64,000 nucleotides of DNA from Streptomyces antnestii. Its GTDB lineage: Bacteria; Actinomycetota; Actinomycetes; Streptomycetales; Streptomycetaceae. The stretch covers positions 391,721 through 455,720 of the forward strand of contig NZ_RZYA01000004.1 in NCBI RefSeq assembly GCF_004005495.1. The letters are read 5' to 3'. This document shows positions 34,682 through 43,663 of the stretch, piece by piece (the first letter of the stretch is position 1; each line of letters opens with the position of its first letter). Below the pieces are notes generated by a model. That model did no database searches. It saw only the letters and a program-made list of their open reading frames with translations, and was not told where the DNA came from. Made by a program: the position numbers and the translations under genes.

Positions 34682-35710
34682 ATGCGGGTCGGAGTACTGA
34701 CCGGAGGCGGCGACTGCCCCGGGCTCAACGCCGTCATCCGGGGCATCGTCCGCAAGGGCGTGCAGGAGTACGGCTACGAATTCACCGGCTTCCGGGACGG
34801 CTGGCGCGGGCCGCTCGAAAACCGCGCCGTGCGGCTCGACATCCCGGCCGTCCGCGGCATCCTGCCCCGCGGCGGCACCATCCTCGGCTCCTCCCGCACC
34901 AACCCCCTCAAGATCGAGAACGGTATCCGCCGCATCAAGGAGACCCTCGCCAAGGAGGAGGTCGGGGCCCTGATCGCGATCGGCGGCGAGGACACCCTCG
35001 GCGTCGCCGCCCGCCTCAGCGACGAGTACGGGGTGCCCGTCGTCGGCGTACCGAAGACCATCGACAACGACCTGTCCGCCACCGACTACACCTTCGGCTT
35101 CGACACCGCCGTCGGTATCGCCACCGAGGCCATCGACCGGCTGCACACCACCGCCGAGTCCCACATGAGGGTCCTCGTCGTCGAGGTCATGGGCCGGCAC
35201 GCGGGCTGGATCGCCCTGCACTCCGGGCTCGCGGGCGGCGCCAACGTCATCCTCATCCCCGAGCAGCGCTTCGACATCGAGCAGGTCTGCGCCTGGGTGA
35301 CCTCCCGCTTCCGCGCCTCGTACGCCCCCATCGTCGTCGTCGCCGAGGGCGCCATGCCGAAGGACGGGCAGATGGTGGTCAAGGACGAGTCCCTCGACTC
35401 CTTCGGGCACGTCAGGCTGTCCGGCGTCGGGGAGTGGCTGGCCAAGGAGATCGAGCGGCGGACCGGCAAGGAGGCCAGGACCACCGTCCTCGGCCACGTC
35501 CAGCGCGGCGGCACCCCCAGCGCCTTCGACCGCTGGCTCGCCACCCGCTTCGGCCTTCACGCCATCGACGCGGTCCGCGACCGTGACTTCGGGAAGATGG
35601 TCGCGCTGCGCGGCACGGACATCGTGCGCGTGCCGATCGCCGAGGCGACCGCCCGCCTGAAGACGGTCGACCCGGCGCTCTACGAGGAGGTCGGGGTCTT
35701 CTTCGGCTGA
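34682..35710 (+). CDS. pfkA: 6-phosphofructokinase
   Basis: 342-residue phosphofructokinase of glycolysis, converting fructose 6-phosphate to the 1,6-bisphosphate. Visible blocks are LTGGGDCPGLNAVIRG at the N terminus, GGEDTLGVA, PKTIDNDLSATDYTFGFDTA with the catalytic Asp, MGRHAGWIAL and GHVQRGGTPSAFDR. The actinobacterial type can be ATP- or pyrophosphate-dependent. GGED (not GDDS) follows the nucleotide-binding turn and favours the ATP-dependent mixed-substrate group, but this is not decisive. The purine-rich cgaagggat before the ATG is the likely ribosome-binding site. Confidence 0.94.
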   Translation: MRVGVLTGGGDCPGLNAVIRGIVRKGVQEYGYEFTGFRDGWRGPLENRAVRLDIPAVRGILPRGGTILGSSRTNPLKIENGIRRIKETLAKEEVGALIAIGGEDTLGVAARLSDEYGVPVVGVPKTIDNDLSATDYTFGFDTAVGIATEAIDRLHTTAESHMRVLVVEVMGRHAGWIALHSGLAGGANVILIPEQRFDIEQVCAWVTSRFRASYAPIVVVAEGAMPKDGQMVVKDESLDSFGHVRLSGVGEWLAKEIERRTGKEARTTVLGHVQRGGTPSAFDRWLATRFGLHAIDAVRDRDFGKMVALRGTDIVRVPIAEATARLKTVDPALYEEVGVFFG

Positions 35711-35802
35711 CGGCGCAGGTCACGGGGCACGGGTGGGACACGGCCCCCCCGCGGGGCGGCTTCGGAGTGCCGTGGCGCGGGGGCCGTACTTAAAATCCAG
35801 CC

Positions 35803-36807
35803 ATGGAGATCCTCGCCTTCGGCGTGCAGTCCGACGAGAAGCCCCTCATGGAGAAGGCCTTCGAGGGGCATCACGAGGTGCGCTGCCTGGACGTCTTCCT
35901 CAACGAGGACACGGCCCCCATCGCCGCCGGCTACGAGATCGTCTCCAGCAGCGTCAACGCCTCCCTGGACAACCGCGTCCTGCAGACCCTCGCCGCCGGC
36001 GGCACGCAGATGATCGCCCAGCGCTCCACCGGCTTCAACAACATCGACCTGGAGGTCGCCGAGCGCCTCGGCCTCACCGTCGCCCGCGTCGCGTCCTACT
36101 CGCCGTACTCCGTCGCCGAGTTCGCCTGGACCCTCGCGATGGCCGTCAACCGCCGCATCGTCCGGGCCTCCACCCGCACCCGCGACTTCGACTTCAGGCT
36201 CGACGGCCTCATGGGCCGCGACCTGCGCGGCCGCACCGCCGGCGTCCTCGGAACCGGCAAGATCGGCGAGGCGTTCACCCGGATCGCCCACGGCTTCGGT
36301 ATGAACCTCCTCGGCTGGGACATCGCCGAGAACCCGGCCTGCGCCGCCCTCGGCATGAAGTACGTCGAAAAGGAGCGCCTCTTCGCCGAGGCCGACCTGA
36401 TCAGCCTGCACGTACCCCTGCTCCCCGAAACCGAGCACCTCGTCGACAGCACCGCCCTGCGCACCATGAAGGACGACGCGATCCTGGTGAACTCCAGCCG
36501 GGGCGGGCTCATCGACACCAAGGCGCTGGTCTCCGAGCTGCGCGAGGGCCGTTTCACCGGCGTCGGCCTCGACGTGTACGAGGCCGAGGCCGGGCTCTTC
36601 TTCGTCGACCGGTCGCTCGACGCCGTCGAGGACGACATCCTGGCCCGCCTCGTCACCTTCCCGAACGTCCTGGTCACGTCCCACCAGGCGTACTACACCG
36701 TGGACGCGGTGAGCCAGATCATCGAGACCACGGTGCGCAACGTCCTCGACTATCAGGCGGGCCGGCGCTCCGAGAACGTGCTGGTGCCCGCCCTGCCCAG
36801 GACCTGA
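35803..36807 (+). CDS. D-2-hydroxyacid dehydrogenase (D-lactate dehydrogenase-like)
   Basis: 334 residues. The NAD-binding motif GVLGTGKIG is at about residue 147, and the catalytic Arg, Glu and His lie in SSRGGLID, DVYEAEAGLF and TSHQAYYT. Within the family the FFVDRS segment and length point to the LdhA-type fermentative D-lactate dehydrogenases. TAAAAT ends 6 bases before the ATG, suggesting a leaderless mRNA. Its last 55 bases overlap the 3' end of the convergent trpEG gene, so each coding end is also the other's antisense. Confidence 0.92.
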   Translation: MEILAFGVQSDEKPLMEKAFEGHHEVRCLDVFLNEDTAPIAAGYEIVSSSVNASLDNRVLQTLAAGGTQMIAQRSTGFNNIDLEVAERLGLTVARVASYSPYSVAEFAWTLAMAVNRRIVRASTRTRDFDFRLDGLMGRDLRGRTAGVLGTGKIGEAFTRIAHGFGMNLLGWDIAENPACAALGMKYVEKERLFAEADLISLHVPLLPETEHLVDSTALRTMKDDAILVNSSRGGLIDTKALVSELREGRFTGVGLDVYEAEAGLFFVDRSLDAVEDDILARLVTFPNVLVTSHQAYYTVDAVSQIIETTVRNVLDYQAGRRSENVLVPALPRT

Positions 36808-38639
36808 GCCACCAGCTCCCGCACGACCTCGGCCCCGCGCAGCGACAGCACGGACTCCGGGTGGAACTGCACCCCCGCGAAGCCGGGCCCGCGCAGCGCG
36901 TGCACCTCGCCGTTCACCGCGTCCCGGCTCACCTCGACCTCGTGCGCGGCCAGCTCCGCCGCCGCGTCGTCGTCGCAGCGGGCCACGAAGCTGTTGTAGA
37001 AGCCGACGGTCTCGGTCCGCCCGAACAGGTCGATGTCCGTCTGCGCGCCCTGGTACGGGACGTCCTTGCGCACGATGTCGAGGCCCAGCTCGGCCGCGAT
37101 CAGCTCATGGCCGAGGCACACGCCGAGCACGCCGTGCCGGTGACCGCGCAGCACCTCGGCGGTCAGCGCGCGCAGGAAGCGCATCTTCGGGTCGTCCGCG
37201 TCCGAGGGGTCGCCGGGGCCCGGGCCGAGCACGACGGGCCCCTCATGCGCGAGCACGGCGTCCCGCAGTCCCGGCTCGTCGTAGCGCCGCACGGTCACCG
37301 TCAGGCCCGACGACCGCAGCAGGTGCGCCAGCATCGCCGTGAACGTGTCCTCGGCGTCCACCACGAGGGCGTGCCCCTCGAGGGCCGCCGCCCGCTCCTG
37401 CATCCGCAGCCAGAACGGCGCGAGCGCCGAGCGCCGCCCGTCGAGCGCCGCCTGCACGCGCGGATCGTCGGCGAGCGCGGGCCGCACGCCCTCGCCGCGC
37501 GGCCGCCCGGGACGCACCCCGAGCGCCGCGAGGACCCCGGCCGCCTTCGCGTGCGTCTCCTGCACCTCGCTCGCCGGGTCGGAGCCGCGCACGAGCGTCG
37601 CCCCGACCGGCACCCGCAGCTTCCCGGCCGCGTCGATGTCGGCCGTCCGGATCAGGATCGGCGAGTCCAGGGTCTGCGCCCCGCCCGCGTCCCGGCCGAT
37701 CAGCGCGAGCGCCCCCGCGTAGTACCCGCGTCCACCCACCTCATGGCGCTCGATGACCCGGCACGCGTTCTGCACCGGCGACCCCGTGACGGTCGCCGCG
37801 AACATGGTCTCCTTCAGCACCTCGCGCACATCCAGAGTCGACTTCCCCCGCAACTCGTACTCCGTGTGCGCGAGATGGGCCATCTCCTTCAGCCGCGGAC
37901 CGACGACCACCCCGCCCATGTCGCCGACGGTGCACATCATCTTGAGCTCCTCGTCGACGACCATCGACAGCTCCTCGATCTCCTTCCCGTCGGACAGGAA
38001 GCCGAGCAGGTCCTCGGGGGTCGGCCCGGCGGCCGGGTAGCGGTAGGTCCCGCTGATCGGGTTCATGACGACGGTGCCGCCGCTCATCCGCACATGCACC
38101 TCGGGACTCGCCCCGACCAGCGTCCTCTCACCGGTGTGCACCACGAACGTCCAGTACGCGCCCCGCTCCCCGGCGAGCAGCCGCCGGAACAGCGCCAGCG
38201 CGTCGGCCCGCCCGAAGCCCGCGATCTCCCCCTCGTACGTCCGCCGGATCACGAAGTTCGCGCCCTCGCCCCGCCCGATCTCGTCCCGCAGGACCCGGCC
38301 CACGATGTCCCCGTACGCGTCGTCGTCCACGTCGAAGCCGCCGTCCGCCACGCGCACGTCATGGGCGGGCAGCTGCGCCAGGACCTCGGCCAGCGGCAGC
38401 TCGTACGTCTCCTCGGGGGTGAGGACCGCGAGCGGGGTGCCGTCGTCACGGACGTCGAAGCCGCGCTCCCTGATCTGCCGGAACGGCACGAGGGCCAGGC
38501 CCTCCGGGATGTCGGCGAGACGCTCGTAGGTGCTCACGGGGCCGACGAGGAGTTCCACGGTGTCGTGGTCGCGGCCGGGCGCGCGGCGGCGCAGCAGGGC
38601 GAAGGGGCGGTCGTCTTGCAGCAGTTCGGACAGGTCCAT
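36753..38639 (-). CDS. trpE: Anthranilate synthase, fused TrpE-TrpG
   Basis: 628-residue fusion making anthranilate from chorismate and glutamine. The chorismate-binding part (about 1-420) has NPISGTYRYP, the PTPEDLLGFLSDGKEIEEL segment and SPILIRTADI. The glutamine amidotransferase part (about 430-628) has the nucleophile Cys in LGVCLGHELIAAELG (near 508) and the His-Glu pair in FHPESVLS (near 592). PhzE-type enzymes share this architecture, but the tryptophan leader peptide and attenuator directly upstream show that this is the biosynthetic enzyme. Confidence 0.94.
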   Translation of the reverse strand: MDLSELLQDDRPFALLRRRAPGRDHDTVELLVGPVSTYERLADIPEGLALVPFRQIRERGFDVRDDGTPLAVLTPEETYELPLAEVLAQLPAHDVRVADGGFDVDDDAYGDIVGRVLRDEIGRGEGANFVIRRTYEGEIAGFGRADALALFRRLLAGERGAYWTFVVHTGERTLVGASPEVHVRMSGGTVVMNPISGTYRYPAAGPTPEDLLGFLSDGKEIEELSMVVDEELKMMCTVGDMGGVVVGPRLKEMAHLAHTEYELRGKSTLDVREVLKETMFAATVTGSPVQNACRVIERHEVGGRGYYAGALALIGRDAGGAQTLDSPILIRTADIDAAGKLRVPVGATLVRGSDPASEVQETHAKAAGVLAALGVRPGRPRGEGVRPALADDPRVQAALDGRRSALAPFWLRMQERAAALEGHALVVDAEDTFTAMLAHLLRSSGLTVTVRRYDEPGLRDAVLAHEGPVVLGPGPGDPSDADDPKMRFLRALTAEVLRGHRHGVLGVCLGHELIAAELGLDIVRKDVPYQGAQTDIDLFGRTETVGFYNSFVARCDDDAAAELAAHEVEVSRDAVNGEVHALRGPGFAGVQFHPESVLSLRGAEVVRELVAQVLGRAGTSTFSERRPA

Positions 38640-38701
38640 GGCGGGTGATCCTCATTCCAGACTCCGGTGCGGAGAGGAACGGCCAGGTCCCGGAAAACAC
38701 T

Positions 38702-40254
<1,553 letters not shown>

Positions 40255-40282
40255 TCTTGCGGTAAAGACAGCAAAGATCAGC

Positions 40283-40331
40283 AAAGTGCCGTGGGGCGCG
40301 GATCACATCGATCCGCGCCCCACGGCACTTT
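40283..40331. terminator. Strong intrinsic terminator
   Basis: A perfect 21-bp stem (40283-40303 with 40311-40331) around a 7-nt loop, followed by TT. It begins 28 bases after the DAHP synthase stop. Confidence 0.85.
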
Positions 40332-40356
40332 TGTGCTTCCGGCCCGGCGGGTAAGG

Positions 40357-40374
40357 TTAGGTTAGCCTCACCGA
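40357..40374 (+). promoter_or_regulatory. Iron box (DmdR/IdeR-type operator)
   Basis: ttaggttagcctcaccga closely matches the actinobacterial iron box TTAGGTTAGGCTCACCTAA. It lies 56 bases before the bfd start, so bfd is probably repressed by iron-loaded DmdR1 and induced when iron is scarce. Confidence 0.8.
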
Positions 40375-40429
40375 GTAGTCGGGGCGGGCGCTAGCTTTTG
40401 TCGGTCCTGATCGCTGGGAGGTGAACCGC

Positions 40430-40675
40430 GTGTACGTCTGCAACTGCTTCGGTGTGACCGAGGACCAGGTCAAGAAGCACGCGGACGACGGTGCGTGCAC
40501 TCCCCGCCAGATAGCGTCGGCCTGCAAGGCGGGCACGGACTGCGGTTCGTGCGTGCGCCGCATCCAGGCGCTGCTCGGCCGTGGGGCCTGCCCCCGCCGC
40601 GACCTGGTCGAGCAGGGCAGTCGGGCCCTCACGGCCGATCCGAACGCCGTCGTACGGCTGTCGGACGCCGCCTGA
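40430..40675 (+). CDS. bfd: Bacterioferritin-associated ferredoxin
   Basis: 81-residue [2Fe-2S] protein that donates electrons to release iron from bacterioferritin. The Fer2_BFD cysteine pattern is present: CNC at residues 4-6 and, about 30 residues on, CGSC. The GTG at 40430 lies 8 bases after gggagg; a GTG at 40421 is inside that ribosome-binding site and less likely. An iron box lies upstream. It faces bfr, which encodes its expected partner, 49 bases away. Confidence 0.92.
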   Translation: MYVCNCFGVTEDQVKKHADDGACTPRQIASACKAGTDCGSCVRRIQALLGRGACPRRDLVEQGSRALTADPNAVVRLSDAA

Positions 40676-40724
40676 GCGTGTGCGGCCTTCGCCGCCTTCG
40701 CAGACCTCGCCGGCTTCGCTTCCG

Positions 40725-41204
40725 CTAGCTGTCGGGCTGCTCGATCTGCTGCGCCAGATACAGCGGCTCGCCGAGCTTCTCGATCAGTTCCAGCTGGGTG
40801 TCGAGGTAGTCGATGTGGTGCTCCTCGTCCTCCAGGATGTCCTCGAAGATCCGCGCCGACGTGACGTCGCCCTTCGCCCGCATGACATCGATGCCGCGCT
40901 TGAGGCGGTCGATCGCCTCCACCTCGACCTGCCGGTCGGCCTCGAACATCTCCGTGACGGTCTGTCCGACCCGTACGTGGAAGAGTCGCTGGTAGTTCGG
41001 CAGGGCGTCGAGGAAGAGAATCCGTTCCGTCAGCGTGTCCGCGTGCTTCATCTCGTCGATGGACTCGGCACGGGTGTATTTCGCGAGCTTGGTCCAGCCG
41101 TTGTTGTCCTGGATCCGGTAGTGGAGCCAGTACTGGTTGATGGCCGTCAACTCGCCCGTGAGCTGCTCGTTGAGGAATTCGATGACCTCGGGGTCGCCCT
41201 GCAT
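40725..41204 (-). CDS. bfr: Bacterioferritin
   Basis: 159-residue heme-containing ferritin storing iron in a 24-subunit shell. Ferroxidase ligands are seen as Glu in LTGELTAINQYW, ESIDEMKH, and EDILEDEEHHIDYLD near the C terminus; the heme Met is expected in ESIDEMKHAD. The ATG at 41204 follows ggaaggagcc. It converges on bfd. No clear iron box was seen in the 164 bp between it and the molybdopterin oxidoreductase gene. Confidence 0.95.
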   Translation of the reverse strand: MQGDPEVIEFLNEQLTGELTAINQYWLHYRIQDNNGWTKLAKYTRAESIDEMKHADTLTERILFLDALPNYQRLFHVRVGQTVTEMFEADRQVEVEAIDRLKRGIDVMRAKGDVTSARIFEDILEDEEHHIDYLDTQLELIEKLGEPLYLAQQIEQPDS

Positions 41205-41368
41205 CGCAGAGGCTCCTTCCACGTGGTGGACTCGGCAGGTTTCGCGCATCCTCGCACCGGCGCCGAAAGTCGTCCAGTAAGTGCATGCTTAGTAGGAGTT
41301 GCCCGATTCGGTCCTGGTCAGGGTCCTGCTGGTCACGTCCACTGCCCGGGGTCTGTCAGGATGGAGGC

Positions 41369-42001
41369 ATGGGTCATCCGGTGGGTCGCGAGTCTGGGGG
41401 AGCAGTGCAGCCGGAGCTTCCACCGGGGCAGCGTCTGCAGCGCGGCTGGCCGGTCACGCACTACGGGCCTGTGCCCAAGTTCCGCCCCGAGCGCTGGGAG
41501 TTCAGGGTCTTCGGCGCCACCGCCGACGGGGAGAAGCGCTGCTGGACGCACGATGAGTTCTCGGCGCTGCCGTACGGCACGGTCGTGGGCGACCTGCACT
41601 GCGTCACGAAGTTCAGCATGCTCGGCGCCGAGTGGGGCGGCGTACTGGCCCGCACGATCCTCGAACTGGCGCCGCCCGCGCCCGCCGTCACCCACGTGAT
41701 GGTCTGGGCCGAGTACGGCTTCAGCGCCAATCTGCGCCTCGAGGACTTCGCCGCCGAGCGCACGATCTTCGCCACGCACAAGGACGGTGAACTCCTCACC
41801 GCCGAACACGGGTTCCCGCTCCGCCTCGTCGTGCCGCACCTGTACGCGTGGAAGGGCCCGAAGTGGGTCCGTGGCATCGAGTACATGACCGCCGACCGCC
41901 GCGGCTTCTGGGAGGAGCGCGGCTATCACAACGTCGGCGACCCCTGGCGGGAGCAGCGCTACTCGTACCAGGAAGAGCCCGGGGACGGCCCCGAGCTCTG
42001 A
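41369..42001 (+). CDS. Sulfite oxidase-like molybdopterin oxidoreductase
   Basis: 210 residues of the sulfite oxidase fold without a heme or dimerisation domain. The Moco-coordinating Cys lies in GDLHCVTKFSMLG (near residue 79), with WEFRVFG and TYARSL-equivalent VWAEYGFSANL around it. It has no Tat signal, so it should be cytoplasmic, unlike MsrP/YedY. The ggagg just before ATG 41369 is too close to be an ideal ribosome-binding site. Substrate unknown. Confidence 0.86.
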   Translation: MGHPVGRESGGAVQPELPPGQRLQRGWPVTHYGPVPKFRPERWEFRVFGATADGEKRCWTHDEFSALPYGTVVGDLHCVTKFSMLGAEWGGVLARTILELAPPAPAVTHVMVWAEYGFSANLRLEDFAAERTIFATHKDGELLTAEHGFPLRLVVPHLYAWKGPKWVRGIEYMTADRRGFWEERGYHNVGDPWREQRYSYQEEPGDGPEL

Positions 42002-42056
42002 GTCCTGGCGTCCGTTCTCACGAACGGTCGGTGGTGGTACGTCAGTGTGGTACTGG

Positions 42057-42623
42057 TCAGTGGTGGTACTGGTGCACCACCGCGTGGCCCTTGCCGCGGC
42101 CGATCATCCACTTGTTGACCGGGGTCGTCACCACGAAGGCGATCGCCAGGGAGGCGGCCAGCGTGCCCCAGAACAGGGCGTCCGCCAGCTGGGCGTCCAT
42201 TGCGGCCGGCCAGAGGACGATCACGCCGTTGTCGATCAGCTCCATCACGGCGATCGACAGGGTGTCCGCGGCGAGCGCGACCCGGAACGCGGTCCTGAAG
42301 TCGACGCCCGCCTTCAGGACGCCGCGCAGCGTGAGCGAGTAGCCGAAGGCGAACGCGAGCACGATCGCCAGGATCATCGTCGGCATGTTTCCCCAGCCGA
42401 GGGCCGTGCCGACCACCATGCCGAGGATCTCGCCGATGGCGCACCCGGTGAGGCAGTGGAGGGTCGCCTGCGCGGCCATGGACCAGCTGACCTTGCCGAG
42501 GCCGGGGTGGTGACCGGTGTGGGTGTGCCCCTCGTGACCGCCGTCTCCGGTGTGCCCTTCGTGGCTGCCGTGTCCGGTGTGGCCCTCGTGCCCGGCGTGC
42601 TCCGCGTGCGTGTCGTGCCGCAT
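42057..42623 (-). CDS. His-rich DUF4396 membrane protein
   Basis: 188 residues. The first 42 residues contain about fifteen His in HxxHxxH spacing (MRHDTHAEHAGHEGH...), an obvious metal-binding tail. Four hydrophobic segments follow, including a HCLTGC site at the start of the first. The ATG at 42623 follows ggggga; an upstream in-frame start at 42662 would overlap the promoter. A CsoR-like palindrome lies 47 bases upstream, so copper control is likely. Family function is not known to me; a copper-binding or transport-related membrane protein is the best guess. Confidence 0.85.
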   Translation of the reverse strand: MRHDTHAEHAGHEGHTGHGSHEGHTGDGGHEGHTHTGHHPGLGKVSWSMAAQATLHCLTGCAIGEILGMVVGTALGWGNMPTMILAIVLAFAFGYSLTLRGVLKAGVDFRTAFRVALAADTLSIAVMELIDNGVIVLWPAAMDAQLADALFWGTLAASLAIAFVVTTPVNKWMIGRGKGHAVVHQYHH

Positions 42624-42669
42624 GGTTCCCCCAACGTCAGTAACGGTTCCTGTCGCTGACAAGAACCGT

Positions 42670-42686
42670 ATACCCCCTGGGGGTAT
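42670..42686. promoter_or_regulatory. CsoR-like copper-responsive operator
   Basis: ATACCCCC-T-GGGGGTAT is a perfect palindrome with 8-bp arms. It matches the TACCC/GGGTA pattern bound by the copper repressor CsoR in Streptomyces and other bacteria. It sits 47 bases upstream of the DUF4396 start. Confidence 0.75.
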
Positions 42687-42731
42687 TCCTCAAGCGATCT
42701 CCGCTGTCCGCTACCCGCTGTCCGCTACCCG

Positions 42732-43607
42732 CTACGCCTTGCGCAGCTCCTTCAGGCGGGCCACGTCCATCGCGTGCCCCTCCTTGCCGCCGGGCGTCTC
42801 GATGATCAGTGGCACGCCCGCCGTCGCCGGGTGGGCCATCATTGCCCGGAACGGCTCCGCCCCGATGTGACCGGAGCCGATGTTCTCGTGGCGGTCCTTG
42901 TGCGCCCCGGCGACGTCCTTGGAGTCGTTCGCGTGGATCAGCTTGAGGCGGCCCTCGCCCACGGTGTCCACGAGCAGGTCCAGGGTCCGGTCCATGCCGG
43001 AGGGCCCCGCCAGGTCGTGCCCCGCCGCGAATATGTGGCACGTGTCCAGGCAGACCCCCAGCATCGGGTGCGCGTCCAGTGCGTCGAAGTACGGCCCGAA
43101 GTCCCAGGTCCGCGAGCACAGCGAGGAACCCTGGCCGGCCGTCGACTCCAGGAGGAGGTACGGGTCGTCGTCATGGGTCAGCTCGTCGAGAAGCGGCAGC
43201 ATGTGCTCCCGCACCTGCGCGAGCGCCACGGCCCGCTCACGGCCGCCGGTCGCCGAACCCGTGTGCACGACGACGCCCAGCGCGCCGATCTCCCGGGCCC
43301 GGCGCAGCGAGTGCCGCAGCGACTCGACGGACTTCTCCACGGTCGCCTCGGTGTGCGAGCCGAAATTGATCAGATACGGCGCGTGGACGTACGCCGGGAT
43401 CCCCTCGGCCGCGCAGGCCGCACGGAACGCCTCGTCCTGTTTCGGGTTGCCGGGAGGCGTCGCCCAGCCGCGCGGGTTGGCGACGAAGACCTGGACGGTC
43501 TCGGCGCCGAGCTCGCGCGCGTACGGAAGTCCTACGGAGGCCAGGCCGCCGGCGACCGGAACATGGCCGCCGACCGGATTGCGGCAGGTGGTGTCGATGG
43601 TGCTCAC
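42732..43607 (-). CDS. nfo: Deoxyribonuclease IV (endonuclease IV)
   Basis: 291-residue AP endonuclease of the TIM-barrel zinc family, cutting DNA at abasic sites. Zinc-ligand blocks are YVHAPYLINFG, VVVHTGSATG, LLLESTAGQG, CLDTCHIFAAGHD, LKLIHANDSKDVAG...DRHENIGSGHIG and LIIETPGG. The start is GTG 43607. It lies 56 bases downstream of the PASTA kinase gene in the same direction and may be read with it. Confidence 0.94.
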   Translation of the reverse strand: MSTIDTTCRNPVGGHVPVAGGLASVGLPYARELGAETVQVFVANPRGWATPPGNPKQDEAFRAACAAEGIPAYVHAPYLINFGSHTEATVEKSVESLRHSLRRAREIGALGVVVHTGSATGGRERAVALAQVREHMLPLLDELTHDDDPYLLLESTAGQGSSLCSRTWDFGPYFDALDAHPMLGVCLDTCHIFAAGHDLAGPSGMDRTLDLLVDTVGEGRLKLIHANDSKDVAGAHKDRHENIGSGHIGAEPFRAMMAHPATAGVPLIIETPGGKEGHAMDVARLKELRKA

Positions 43608-43663
43608 CTGTCCAGGGTGGCACGCGCGGGCGTGCCTCCCGTCAGCGGATTGTCAGCGGATTG

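Noticed and set aside
36753..38639. PhzE-type enzyme of a phenazine or other antibiotic cluster
   Set aside because: Same fused architecture, but the trp leader and attenuator immediately upstream mark it as tryptophan biosynthesis.
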